From the NCBI GenBank assembly GCA_947499955.1, contig CANMQI010000003.1, positions 186,001-250,000 of the forward strand: 64,000 nucleotides of DNA, written 5' to 3'. Each line of letters opens with the position of its first letter. Positions within the stretch are counted from its first letter, which is position 1. The DNA is from an uncultured Granulosicoccus sp. (GTDB taxonomy: Bacteria; Pseudomonadota; Gammaproteobacteria; Granulosicoccales; Granulosicoccaceae). The notes below the pieces were generated by a model, which searched no databases, was not told the origin of the DNA, and saw only the letters and a list, made by a program, of their open reading frames with translations. A program made the translations under genes and the position numbers. Shown in pieces: positions 9,776-19,900 of the stretch.

Positions 9776-10804
9776 TCAGTATCGGAAGGTCACACTCAGA
9801 GCGCCGTACTTTTCACGCTTCTCGGTAAAATCGACATGCGAACTGAAGCTGGACAACTGGAACACATAAGCCAGCTTGCCCATGCTCCAGACAATCCCGG
9901 CTGACAACTGATTCTGAAGGTGCTCCAACTCGGCCGACTGACTGTCGGTGAAGGTATTTCCCTGAACCAGCACATCGTTGACAATGACACCCGCCTTGGC
10001 CCCGACATACGCGTAGAAGCCATTGGATTCCCGGATGGCCAACGAGTTGACCTGTCGATCGGCCTCCAGCGAAAAGGTGGAATGCGTGTAATCCAGGTTC
10101 GATCCCCAGCGTAGTGCCATTCCGGCCCCGAATCCCGATTGCAGATTCCCCAGACCCACCCCTGCAATTCCCAGCACATCCCAATCGCGTGCCCTGTCAA
10201 CGGTTCGGGCCAGTTTCCAGACTCTCAAGGCCTCGACTCTGCCAACCAATTCGTTCTTCAGCTGATTATCCCACCCCTCTGGCTGGTCCGAACCTGTCAC
10301 GGTGTGAATGATCGACTGACCTTGCTCGGCAAGCGATGCAGGACCTATCACACCGATGGAAATGGACACCTGATCGGCACGGTTTTCGTCGTATTCATAG
10401 AACGTACCTTGCCAGCCCAGCAGACCGGCGTAGGGCAAATCCCCTTCCAACGGCTCCGCCACGGTAATGTCCTGAGGCGTCTGCATACGCTGATAATACA
10501 TATGTGCCACACCTCGGCGCATGCCCTCTCCCTTGTTGAGATAGCTCTGGCTGATGAGGGGTTCGAGCCAGCCTGGCAGGTTGTCATCGTTGAACGCGGG
10601 AAAGGGTCCCTTGCCAAAGGCCAGTCCCAGACCATTGGTATAGCCATTGTCTTCCCCCACGAAGATATCGTTCTCGAAGATGAATGAGAAATAACGCGGC
10701 ACCTCGTTACCCGGCACCCCATCGACCGTCGCCTCCTGCTGGGCGTGAACGAACGCTGGAAGCAACAGACCGAACAGAGTTGCCATCGAGCATTTCTTCG
10801 ACAA
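9776..10804 (-). CDS. LpxR-like outer-membrane lipid A deacylase (DUF2219)
   Basis: An outer-membrane beta-barrel protein of the LpxR family, which removes the 3'-acyloxyacyl chains of lipid A in a calcium-dependent reaction. Diagnostic elements are FSFIFENDIF...DNGYTNGLGL near the mature N-terminus (Asn/Asp active-site residues), the GVAHMYYQRMQTP block carrying the catalytic His, and a C-terminal strand ending in aromatic TFRY as in barrels. Start choice is open. ATG codons exist at 10939 and 10915, but TTG at 10804 gives a compact signal peptide (SKKCSMATLFGLLLPAFVHA, then QQ) and is used here; ATG at 10786 is also possible. No clear Shine-Dalgarno sequence supports any of them. Family call is good; activity is not proven. 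Confidence 0.82.
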   Translation of the reverse strand: MSKKCSMATLFGLLLPAFVHAQQEATVDGVPGNEVPRYFSFIFENDIFVGEDNGYTNGLGLAFGKGPFPAFNDDNLPGWLEPLISQSYLNKGEGMRRGVAHMYYQRMQTPQDITVAEPLEGDLPYAGLLGWQGTFYEYDENRADQVSISIGVIGPASLAEQGQSIIHTVTGSDQPEGWDNQLKNELVGRVEALRVWKLARTVDRARDWDVLGIAGVGLGNLQSGFGAGMALRWGSNLDYTHSTFSLEADRQVNSLAIRESNGFYAYVGAKAGVIVNDVLVQGNTFTDSQSAELEHLQNQLSAGIVWSMGKLAYVFQLSSFSSHVDFTEKREKYGALSVTFRY

Positions 10805-10939
10805 GACAGCAGGAAAAAACAGCGCTCGAAAGCAGGATAAGGCAGTCACTGGCAGAATAATCAGTTGGTTGGCATGTCCGTCTCGCGGAGTTGTATTGAT
10901 GATACGTGATGCCATTGAGCTTGGGTTTCTTCCAGCCAT

Positions 10940-11244
10940 GGTTTCGACGGAACACGTGCACTTGTTCAGGTAGCTCCCTGGGGTCAGGTACGTGCCCGTG
11001 TGCTCCGGCCCTGTACTGGTGAATAACAGTCAATAGCACTCAATACAGCCAATCGTCAGTATCATCAGCAATACTCGCAATTTGCCAAGACTGCTGCCGG
11101 ACAGCAACTCTGACGCTGGCAATGTCAACGTATTCGGCAAACTGCCGATAACCCACACTGCAATCCTGCATTTGTGTGCCTGTTACGCCTCTACAAGCAA
11201 CTTCATCCCAGATTCACTGATTCTCTACAGCCCTCGAACTGCCC
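10940..11244. other. Intergenic region between LpxR-like and RND adaptor genes
   Basis: About 300 bp (440 bp if the short LpxR start is correct) between divergent genes. The stretch 11020-11090 is relatively AT-rich and carries several CAATAC/CAAT-like repeats, and is the likeliest promoter area. I could not match a good -35/-10 pair on either strand and see no open reading frame with family features. Confidence 0.35.
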
Positions 11245-12387
11245 ATGAAACTCGATTTCTCGAAGGCCTGTGGCATCTGCCAACAAGCCTTGACACGCAA
11301 AGCTGCCCAGACTGCCTCTCGCCGCCCAAGCTGTCGTCTTTCGCGCCGTTTACCGCTCGCTGCGGTCCTGCTGGCCATCCTCGCAGCGAATGCCCCTGCG
11401 CAGGACACCGCGGAATCTGTCGTAGCGCCCAAACCAGTCAAGGTCATGACACTGCCAGGACAGGATCAGAGCATCGAACGGGCATTCTTCGGCCGTGTCG
11501 TGGCGCGCCAGTCCGTGGATCTGGCTTTCCAGGTTGCCGGGCAGCTGGTTGAATTCCCTGCCATAGAAGGGGCACGTATCAGCAAGGGTGCGCTGGTGGC
11601 GACGCTGGACCAGGAGCCCTTCGAACTGGCTCTGGACCGCGCTCAGGCCAGCAAGCAACAAGCTGATCGCACACTCAGCCGCCTGCAACGCCTACAGGGC
11701 AACGGCGCGACGCGTGCCTCGATCGATGATGCCCGCACCGCCTCGACCATCGCAGCCGTCGCTGTACGAGATGCCGAATTCGCGCTGGAGCATGCGACCT
11801 TGACAGCTCCTTTCGATGCGGTCGTGGCACGGCGCTCGGTGGCCAATTTCTCCACCATCAATGCGGGCACGCCCGTGGTGCGATTGCATGATTTGTCAGA
11901 ACTGAGGATCGAGATCGACATACCCGAGATACTGTTTCAACAGGTGGGCAACAACCCCAACCTGGAATTCATGGCCATTTTCCCTGCCAGCGAAACGGTG
12001 TATCCAGTCGAATTCCGGGAAGTGGACGCCGAGGCATCACAGGTCGGTCAGACGTTCCGCCTGTCACTGGGCATGGAGCCGCCCGAGGGCCTGTTGCTGT
12101 TTCCCGGCGCCTCTGTCACCGTCATCGGACGAATACTGGACGTTCCCGGTGGTATCACGATACCCGCAACCGCCGTCTTCAAGAACAACGATGGCAGCAC
12201 CGCGGTGATGCGAGTGGAGCAGACAGACGATGAGATTCGCGTGGTCAAGGTACCCGTGGAAATCGGCGTTGACGCGGGCGGGAAGATTCAGATACTCGGC
12301 GGCATCGAACCTGGCAGCGAGGTCGTGGCCTCCGGTGTCGACGAATTGACCGATGGGCAGCCCGTACGTCGATTCACCTCATTCTGA
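11245..12387 (+). CDS. RND efflux periplasmic adaptor (MFP/HlyD family)
   Basis: A 380-residue membrane-fusion protein that links an RND pump to an outer-membrane channel. It has a long N-terminus with a hydrophobic core LPLAAVLLAILAANAPA (about 36-52) acting as signal. The lipoyl half-motif AFQVAGQLVEFPAIEGARISKGALVATLD follows, then a coiled-coil hairpin (about 130-185), the second lipoyl half ATLTAPFDAVVARR, a beta-barrel domain and a membrane-proximal C-terminus. No lipobox cysteine is seen at the cleavage site. The start at 11245 gives an unusually long signal n-region; an in-frame TTG at 11289 would shorten it. The partner pump starts 17 bp downstream, so the two genes are co-transcribed. 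Confidence 0.9.
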   Translation: MKLDFSKACGICQQALTRKAAQTASRRPSCRLSRRLPLAAVLLAILAANAPAQDTAESVVAPKPVKVMTLPGQDQSIERAFFGRVVARQSVDLAFQVAGQLVEFPAIEGARISKGALVATLDQEPFELALDRAQASKQQADRTLSRLQRLQGNGATRASIDDARTASTIAAVAVRDAEFALEHATLTAPFDAVVARRSVANFSTINAGTPVVRLHDLSELRIEIDIPEILFQQVGNNPNLEFMAIFPASETVYPVEFREVDAEASQVGQTFRLSLGMEPPEGLLLFPGASVTVIGRILDVPGGITIPATAVFKNNDGSTAVMRVEQTDDEIRVVKVPVEIGVDAGGKIQILGGIEPGSEVVASGVDELTDGQPVRRFTSF

Positions 12388-12403
12388 TACGAGCTCACTC
12401 ACC

Positions 12404-15400
12404 ATGAATATTGCTCGTACCAGCATCGACAAGCCCATTTTCACCTGGCTGCTCATCCTGATCTGCCTCATCGGCGGCATCTGGAGCTTCTTTTCCCTGG
12501 GTCGGCTCGAAGATCCTGCATTCACCATCAAGACGGCGGCGATTGTCACACAATACCCCGGCGCATCGGCTGAACAGGTTGCCCTGGAAGTCTCCGAACC
12601 TCTGGAAAGTGCCATTCAGAAACTGGCCGAGGTCGATGAAATCGTATCGATCAACACGCCCGGACAATCGCTGATCGAGGTCGAGATAAAACCCGAGATC
12701 AAGGGAGATGCACTCAAGGATATCTGGACCCGCTTGCGGGCACACATTTCCGACGCCTCCCTGACACTGCCTGCGGGGGTGTCCACCCCCTATGTCAATG
12801 ACAGTTTCGGTGATGTGTTCGGCTTGTATTTTGCCGTCATGGCCCGAGGCTATGATGACGCCGAACAGCATGACCTGGCCACCTTTCTGCGGCGGGAACT
12901 GCTGGCCGTGCCCGGTGTTGCCGATGTGACACTGTCAGGTCTTCCCGAAGAGGCCATCTTCGTCGAGCCGAACCTGGCACTGATCGCCAATCAGCATATC
13001 CCTCCTCTGGCTTTCCTCGATGCCATCGCGCGCTCCAATTCGGTCGTGCCCGCCGGGGAGATCGACGATGTCATCATACAGGGGCCAATTGGCTCGGACA
13101 GTGTCGATGAGATCGCCAGTCTGTCTCTGGGCGTTGCCGGCCAGATCATCGGGCTCAACGACATCTCCACAGTGACCCGTACCCGGGTGGAAGACCCGTC
13201 CATCATGATTCGCTTCAACGGCGCGGAAGCGTTCACCATCGGGGTGGCGGGCCTGCAGACCGAGAACATCGTGGAAGTCGGCCAGAGAGTCGATCAGCGA
13301 CTGAGTGAGTTGTGGGCAGACATCCCCTATGGCGTACAGATAGAGCCCATCTACCAGCAGCACACAGTGGTTGAAGAAGCGTCCAATGCCTTTCTGGTCA
13401 ATCTGGCCATGTCCGTCAGCATCGTGGTCATTGTGCTGGCCCTGTTCATGGGCTGGCGTGCCGCTGTCGTGGTCGGCACCACCTTGCTGTTGACCGTACT
13501 CGGTACGCTGTTGTTCATGAAACTGTTCGCCATCGAGATGGAGAGAATTTCCCTCGGCGCCCTGATCATCGCCATGGGAATGCTGGTGGACAACGCCATC
13601 GTTGTGGCTGAAGGTATGCAGACGGCCATGCATCGGGGACGTCATTCCAGAGACGCAGCTGACGAAGCAGCCTCGAAGACGCAGATACCGCTGCTCGGTG
13701 CGACTGTCATCGGCATCATGTCCTTTGCCGCCATCGGCCTGAGTTCCAACGCCACCGGGGAGTTTCTGTTCTCCCTGTTTGCCGTGATCGCGACCTCTCT
13801 GATGCTGTCATGGTTGCTGGCTGTCACCGTGACGCCACTGTTCGGACATTACTTCTTCAAACAGGACACCACTGGCAATGATGAATCCTATACCGGTGTG
13901 GTGTTTCGGACTTACGCATCCGTATTGCGTGGCTCCCTGAAGATTCGCTGGCTGGTCATTCCGGCTCTGGTTCTCATCACCGTCGCCTCCTTTGCCGGGT
14001 TTGCTCAGGTCAAGCAGCAGTTCTTCCCGGATTCGAATACCCCGCTTTTCTTCGTGCACTACAAGCTGCCTCAGGGTACGGATATCAAGACAACCTCTGC
14101 CGACCTGAAACTTGTCGAAGACTGGCTGATGAATAGAGAGGATGTGGAATCGGTGACGGCCTTCATCGGCAACGGCGCCTCACGTTTCATGCTGACCTAT
14201 CCCATACAACGAGCTAACTCCAGCTATGGCCACATGATCGTTCGCACCGCCAGCATCGAGAATATCCCCAGCTTGCAGCAGGAACTGGAGGATTTCGGCA
14301 AATCGCAGCTGATTGACGGTGAGTTTCGTACCAAGCGTCTGGTCTTCGGACCCGGTGGCGGTGATCCCATTCAACTGCGTATCTCGGGCCCCGATTCAGC
14401 GGTTCTGAGAGACCTGGGGCATACCGCTGCCGATATCATGCAGGCCTCATCGGACGACTTCACCGGCATGCGCACCGACTGGCACGAGCAGGAACTGGTC
14501 ATCCGGCCGGTGTACGCCGAAGATCGGGCCCAGACTGCCGGTGTAACGCGAGAGACCATTGCCCAGACTTTGCGCTTCGCCACCGATGGCGTCGCGGCGG
14601 GCGTCTATCGCGAGGATGAACGGCAGATACCCATCGTCATCCGAGCGCCGAGAAACACACCGTACCGACTCATCGATCACATGACCCAATCGGGCTCGGC
14701 AGATACGCCCATTCCCATGGGTCAGGTCATCAACGGCTTCGATTACGAGATTCAGGACACACTGGTTCGCCGGCGTGCTCGGGTGCCGACCTTGACGGTA
14801 TCGGCGGATATCAAGCTTGAAACGACTGCCGCTGCGGTGCATGCCGACATCAAGGATGCTATCGAAGCCATGCCGCTCCCTCCCGGATACAGCATCGAAT
14901 GGGGTGGTGAATATGAGGATTCAGGTGATGCGCAGCGTTCCCTGGCGCAACAGCTGCCCATCGCGCTGTTGATCATGGTCATCATCTCCATCCTGCTGTT
15001 CAACGCCTTGCGTCAGCCACTGGTCATCTGGCTACTCGTGCCCATGGCGGTGACCGGGGTTGTCATTGGCCTGCTCAGTACCGGTCTGCCCTTCAGCTTT
15101 ACCGCCTTGCTCGGCCTGCTCAGCCTGGCCGGCATGCTGATCAAGAACGGTATCGTGCTGGTTGAAGAGATCGACATCGTGCGAGCCGAGGGCGTCAATC
15201 TGCAGGAGGCAGTCGTGACGGCCTCGGTCTCGAGGTTCCGACCGGTGGTCCTTGCAGCAGCAACCACCATCCTGGGCATGATCCCGCTACTCGGGGATGC
15301 GTTCTTCGTGTCGATGTCGGTGACCATCATGGCTGGCCTGGCCTTCGGTTCGGTGCTGACACTCATTGCGGCACCGGTGCTGTATTACGTATTCTTCAAG

Positions 15401-15445
15401 CGAGATGAACGCCATGAAGTGGTAGCCGAGACAGCGCTCGCGTAA
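12404..15445 (+). CDS. RND efflux pump permease, LVDN variant
   Basis: A 1013-residue RND inner-membrane transporter: short cytoplasmic N-terminus, TM1, large periplasmic loop (porter domain, with PGASAEQVALEVSEPLE), TM2-6, second loop, TM8-12. The proton-relay position in TM4 reads LVDNAIVV with D396 and N397, whereas AcrB has two aspartates (407/408). The second aspartate is thus replaced by Asn, a variant I know from a divergent branch of RND pumps with few characterised members. The AcrB-family docking region is shorter and more divergent than in the other pump of this window. It forms an operon with the adaptor at 11245. Its outer-membrane partner may be the convergent TolC gene at 15510-16865. 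Substrate is unknown. Confidence 0.92.
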   Translation: MNIARTSIDKPIFTWLLILICLIGGIWSFFSLGRLEDPAFTIKTAAIVTQYPGASAEQVALEVSEPLESAIQKLAEVDEIVSINTPGQSLIEVEIKPEIKGDALKDIWTRLRAHISDASLTLPAGVSTPYVNDSFGDVFGLYFAVMARGYDDAEQHDLATFLRRELLAVPGVADVTLSGLPEEAIFVEPNLALIANQHIPPLAFLDAIARSNSVVPAGEIDDVIIQGPIGSDSVDEIASLSLGVAGQIIGLNDISTVTRTRVEDPSIMIRFNGAEAFTIGVAGLQTENIVEVGQRVDQRLSELWADIPYGVQIEPIYQQHTVVEEASNAFLVNLAMSVSIVVIVLALFMGWRAAVVVGTTLLLTVLGTLLFMKLFAIEMERISLGALIIAMGMLVDNAIVVAEGMQTAMHRGRHSRDAADEAASKTQIPLLGATVIGIMSFAAIGLSSNATGEFLFSLFAVIATSLMLSWLLAVTVTPLFGHYFFKQDTTGNDESYTGVVFRTYASVLRGSLKIRWLVIPALVLITVASFAGFAQVKQQFFPDSNTPLFFVHYKLPQGTDIKTTSADLKLVEDWLMNREDVESVTAFIGNGASRFMLTYPIQRANSSYGHMIVRTASIENIPSLQQELEDFGKSQLIDGEFRTKRLVFGPGGGDPIQLRISGPDSAVLRDLGHTAADIMQASSDDFTGMRTDWHEQELVIRPVYAEDRAQTAGVTRETIAQTLRFATDGVAAGVYREDERQIPIVIRAPRNTPYRLIDHMTQSGSADTPIPMGQVINGFDYEIQDTLVRRRARVPTLTVSADIKLETTAAAVHADIKDAIEAMPLPPGYSIEWGGEYEDSGDAQRSLAQQLPIALLIMVIISILLFNALRQPLVIWLLVPMAVTGVVIGLLSTGLPFSFTALLGLLSLAGMLIKNGIVLVEEIDIVRAEGVNLQEAVVTASVSRFRPVVLAAATTILGMIPLLGDAFFVSMSVTIMAGLAFGSVLTLIAAPVLYYVFFKRDERHEVVAETALA

Positions 15446-15463
15446 TGTTGCGGAAGATAGAAC

Positions 15464-15494
15464 ACGCCTTCAGAGCGCTCAGCCCTGAAGGCGT
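15464..15494. terminator. Bidirectional hairpin between convergent RND and TolC genes
   Basis: A perfect 10-bp inverted repeat: ACGCCTTCAG (15464-15473) and CTGAAGGCGT (15485-15494), with an 11-nt loop. It sits in the 64-bp gap between convergent stop codons. There is no long T-run on either side, but position and strength suggest a shared terminator. Confidence 0.55.
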
Positions 15495-15509
15495 CAACGT
15501 CAACGAAAC

Positions 15510-16865
15510 CTATTCGGTCTCTTCCAGCAGGTACCTGTCAATCGCTGTAATGTCATTCTCGGACAGGGTGCCAGCCGCAGCCTGCAGATTGAGTCTGTTG
15601 AGAATGTAGTCGTAACGGGCACCGGCATAGTCCGACCGGGCACTGAAGGTATCACGCAGAGCCTGCAGAACTTCTACCGAGGTACGTGTACCGGCGCGGA
15701 AACCGGCTTCGGTCGCTTCTGCCGACTTCTGGGTGGATACCAGGGCCTGACGCAGCGCCTTGACGCGACTGATCGATGCCTGCACGCCGCGGTAGCCGTC
15801 TCGTGTCTGCTGCACGGTGGCACGCTCCTGAGCCATCACCCTTTCCCCGGATGACAGGGATTCGGCACGCGCCTGCGCCACCTGAGCATTGATACGACCG
15901 CCCGTGAGCAACGGCACGCTCAATTGCAGGGAGATAGAGGCGACGTCGGCATCGGAGCTACTGATGCTGTCTGTCTGACTCGATGCCGCCGAGCCCACCA
16001 GATCCAGCGTCGGGTAACGACCGGCACGCTGGATGGCCAGCTGCGTCTCACTGCTGTCCTTCGCAAACCGCGCGATGACCAGCTCCAGATTCTGATCCTT
16101 GGCCAGATCCACCCAACTGTCGATGTCGGCCGGACTGGGTGACTCCAGAGGCAGGTCATCGGCCAAGGTGGCCAGCTCACCGGGGTTGACGCCGCTGATC
16201 AGCAACAGCGCTTCCTTCGCCGTCGAGAGCTGATTGCGTGCATCGATTTCCTGAGCCACGGCAAGATCACGCTGAGCCTGTGCGGCGCGCACATCGGTAA
16301 CCGGTACCAGTCCGACCTCGTAACGACCTTCAGCCTGTTCCAGCTGGCGTCTGATCGCTTCCAGCTCCGACTGGCTGAACTCGAGATTGGCTTCTGCCCG
16401 CAACACATCGAAATAGGCGTTGGCCACTCGCAGAATGAGAGCCTGCCCCAGTGCCGTGTACTGTGCCTCGGCTTGCATGACACCGATTTCGGCCTGATCG
16501 ATCAGCTTGCTGTTGGCCCGATTGAACAGGGACTGACTGACGGACAGCGCCAGTGATGTTTCACCGTAAGGACCCTCGCCGTCATCGGCCAGAGTTCCCA
16601 GGCCGGCTTCACCCACGAAGGCAGCCTGCGGTCGGAAGGTTGAGCGTGCCAGCGGCAGGGATTCGCGGGCCGCCTGCAGATCATACTGTGCTGCCGAATA
16701 CTCGGCATCGTACTGCAGGGCCAGCTCATAGACTTCCTTGAGCCCGGCTGCAGAACTGCTGCCGCTCCATAACAAGGGGGCTGCCAACAGGGTCGTGCCC
16801 AGAATTCTGGCCTTGCCGGAAGAGCCGGCCATGTAACGTTCTACGAGTAGAGATAGTGGTGTCAT
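15510..16865 (-). CDS. TolC-family outer-membrane efflux channel
   Basis: A 451-residue TolC-like protein with a signal sequence (ARILGTTLLAAPLLWSGSSSAAG) and two repeats of long alpha-helical coiled coil plus beta segments. Conserved stretches include LKEVYELALQYDAEYSAA, where TolC proteins have ALxxDP, the RVANAYFDVLRAEANLEFS helix, and the second-repeat RAGTRTSVEVLQALRDTFSARSDYAGARYDYILN. It is the exit duct for RND and ABC pumps. It lies 86 bp after the MexB-like gene in the same direction, so it is the third gene of the adaptor-pump-channel operon 21316-15510. It is also the only outer-membrane channel next to the other RND pair. ATG at 16832 (MAGSSG) is an alternative start. Confidence 0.93.
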   Translation of the reverse strand: MTPLSLLVERYMAGSSGKARILGTTLLAAPLLWSGSSSAAGLKEVYELALQYDAEYSAAQYDLQAARESLPLARSTFRPQAAFVGEAGLGTLADDGEGPYGETSLALSVSQSLFNRANSKLIDQAEIGVMQAEAQYTALGQALILRVANAYFDVLRAEANLEFSQSELEAIRRQLEQAEGRYEVGLVPVTDVRAAQAQRDLAVAQEIDARNQLSTAKEALLLISGVNPGELATLADDLPLESPSPADIDSWVDLAKDQNLELVIARFAKDSSETQLAIQRAGRYPTLDLVGSAASSQTDSISSSDADVASISLQLSVPLLTGGRINAQVAQARAESLSSGERVMAQERATVQQTRDGYRGVQASISRVKALRQALVSTQKSAEATEAGFRAGTRTSVEVLQALRDTFSARSDYAGARYDYILNRLNLQAAAGTLSENDITAIDRYLLEETE

Positions 16866-16908
16866 CGGAAATCGAATTCCAGGTATGTCTTGATCAGAAA
16901 ATTGGAGA

Positions 16909-16933
16909 GCCTTTCCAGCGCTGTGGAAAAGGC
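16909..16933 (-). other. Intercistronic hairpin between RND pump and TolC genes
   Basis: GCCTTTCCA (16909-16917) pairs with TGGAAAAGGC (16924-16933), with one bulged A and a 6-nt loop. It lies 19-43 bp after the pump stop codon on the minus strand and could attenuate or stabilise the tolC part of the mRNA. Confidence 0.4.
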
Positions 16934-16951
16934 CCTCGAACGAATACCGCT

Positions 16952-19900
16952 CTAGTCTTTGCTCTTGCCCGACAGACGCGACACGATAACGAAGAACAAT
17001 GGAACAAACAGGATGCCCAAAACCGTTGCTGAAATCGTGCCACCCAGCACGCCCGAGCCGATTGCCGTACGGCCACCGGACCCGGCACCACTACTCAGGA
17101 CCAGCGGCAACACACCCAGCGAGAAGGCAATGGAGGTCATCAGGATCGGACGGAAACGCTGTCGGGCCGCCTCAGTCACGGCCTGATACAACTCCATGCC
17201 CTCGGCACGTCGCTCCTTGGCAAATTCCACGATCAGAATTGCGTTCTTGCCTGTCAAGCCCATGACCGCCAGCAATCCGATCTGGAAGAACACGCCATTA
17301 TCAAAACTGCCTACCATGGCACCAACCAGTGCACCAAAGATACCGATGGGCATGGCCAGCATGACGGCAAACGGAATACTCCAGCTCTCATACAGTGCCG
17401 CCAGTGACAGGAATACCACGGCCAGTGCCAGGCCGAACAACATCGGTGCCTGATTACCGGATGCCTGTTCCTCAAGCGACAAGCCTGTCCACGCAACGCT
17501 GAATCCGGTAGGCAGATCCGCTGCAAGCCGTTCTATTTCTGCCAGTGCCTCACCGGTACTGACACCCGGTGCCGGAGAGCCCTGTATCTGCATGGCAGGA
17601 ACACCGTTATATCGGGTGACCCCCTGCGGACCGAAACTCCACTGGCCGGAAGAGAACTCCGACAGTGGCACGAGGCCACCGGTTGCGTTACGCACACGCC
17701 ACAAGTCGAAATCGGTCGGGTTCGAACGTGCGTTTGCCTCCCCCTGAACATAGACCTTCTTGATACGCCCCTGATCCAGGAAGTCGTTGACATAGCTGCC
17801 AGACCAGGCGGTCGTCAATAGCTGACTGACATCATTGGCAGTCACGCCCAATGCACCTGCTCGACGCCAATCCAGATCAAGATTGAACTGCGCGGCATCT
17901 TCCAGGCCGTTGGGTCGTGCCGAGGCAATCAACGGACTTTGTGCCATGGCACCAAGCAGCTGGTTACGGGCATTGAGCAACTGCTCGTGTGACTGGCCAC
18001 CGCGGCCCTGCAGATACATGTCGAATCCGGAGACGTTACCCAATTCGATCACCGACGGTGGAACGATGGGAAAGACAAAGGCGTCCTTGATCTGTGACAG
18101 TGCGCCGAAGGCTCTGCCGGCAATGGCTTGAACATTCTGTGCAGGGCTGGTGCGCTCGGACCAATCCTTCAGATTCACGAACACCAGACCCATGTTCTGC
18201 CCCTGTCCTGCGAAACTGAAGCCGACAACACCGAAGATTGCTTCTACCGAATCTGCTTCCTGTTCCAGGTAGTAGTCCTCGACCTTCTTCAGCGACTCCA
18301 GCGTACGCTCGGCGGTCGAGCCACTGGGTGTCTGGATCAGAGTAAACAGAATGCCCTGATCCTCATCGGGCAGGAAGCCTGTCGGTGTACGCAGAAACAG
18401 CACAGCCATGGCGCCAGCCAGCAGCAGGTAGATGATTCCCATACGAACGGGGCGGCGTGTGATCCAGCCAACGGAACCGGCATAGCGATTCTGTACCGCC
18501 GCAAAGCCACGATTGAACGGACCGAAGACCCGGCTTTCCCTGCCACCTTCCTTCGGCGCTTTCAGCATGGTGGCGCACAGGGCCGGCGTCAATGTCAGTG
18601 CAACGAATACCGACAACACCATGGCAGAGACGATCGTGATCGCAAACTGCTTGTAGATAACCCCTGTGGACCCGCCGAAGAAAGCCATGGGTACGAAGAC
18701 AGCGGAAATGACCACGGCGATACCGATCAGAGAGCTGGAGACCTGGTCCATGGACTTGCGAGTCGCCTCAAGGGGATTCAGACCCTCCTCTTCCATGATT
18801 CGCTCGACGTTCTCGACCACCACGATGGCGTCATCAACCAGCAGGCCGATCGCCAGAACCATGGCCAGCATGGTCAGGGTGTTGATGGAGAAGCCTGCCA
18901 CTGACAGGATACCGAAGGTGCCCAGCAGGACCACTGGAATGGCCAGAGTCGGAATGAGCGTGGCACGAAAATTCTGCAGAAACAGCAGCATGACGAGAAA
19001 GACCAGAACAATGGCTTCCAGCAGAGTCTGAATCACCTCTTCTATCGAGATCCTCACGAAGGGTGCCGTGTTGTACGGCACTACGGATCTGACACCTGTC
19101 GGAAAGAATTCAGACAGTTCCTTGACCCGCGCTTCAACCGCAACAGCGGTGTCGAGTGCATTGGCACCCGTGGCCAGACTGACCGCAAAACCGGCAGCAG
19201 GCTGGCGCTTGTAACGTGGGATGACCGAATAGTCTTCAGAGCCGATCTCGACTCGAGCAACATCTTCAAGAAGAACCAGCCCACCATCGGTCTCGGCCTT
19301 GAGCACCACCTGACGAAAATCCTCAGGCGTCTGCAGCAACGATTGCGCCGTCACTGTGGCATTGAGTTGCTGTCCTTCCTCGGCAGGCCGGGCACCGAAG
19401 GCACCCGCTGCAATCTGCGTGTTCTCGGCACTGACGGCGGCAACAACATCACTGGTGGTCAGCTCGTAGGCCGCCAGCAGCGACGGATCCAGCCAGATAC
19501 GCATGGCATACGGGGACCCGAACAGTTGCACGCTGCCCACGCCGTCGATGCGGCTGATTTCGTCGATCAGATTGGTAGACACATAGTCGGAGAGATCAGC
19601 TGCGCTGGTATTCTCATCCTCGGAAACCAGAGCCACCACCATCAGGAAGCCACTGGATGATTTCTCGACGGTCAGCCCCAGACGCTGGACCGTTTCGGGC
19701 AGCAAGGCGGTTGCCTTGGCCAGCTTGTTCTGCACCTGGACCTGCGCGATATCCGCATCGGTGCCGGTCTCGAACGTCAAGGTGACATTGGCCGTGCCTG
19801 CGGAGGTCGAGCTGGAGGAGAAATAACGCATCCCGTCCAGCCCGGTCATCTGTTGTTCGATGACCTGTGTGACAGTATTGGCCACCGTCTCGGCAGAGGC

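Noticed and set aside
12935-13645. 236-residue minus-strand frame inside the plus-strand RND pump gene
   Set aside because: His/Asp/Gly-rich antisense frame without homology; the RND pump on the other strand is certain.
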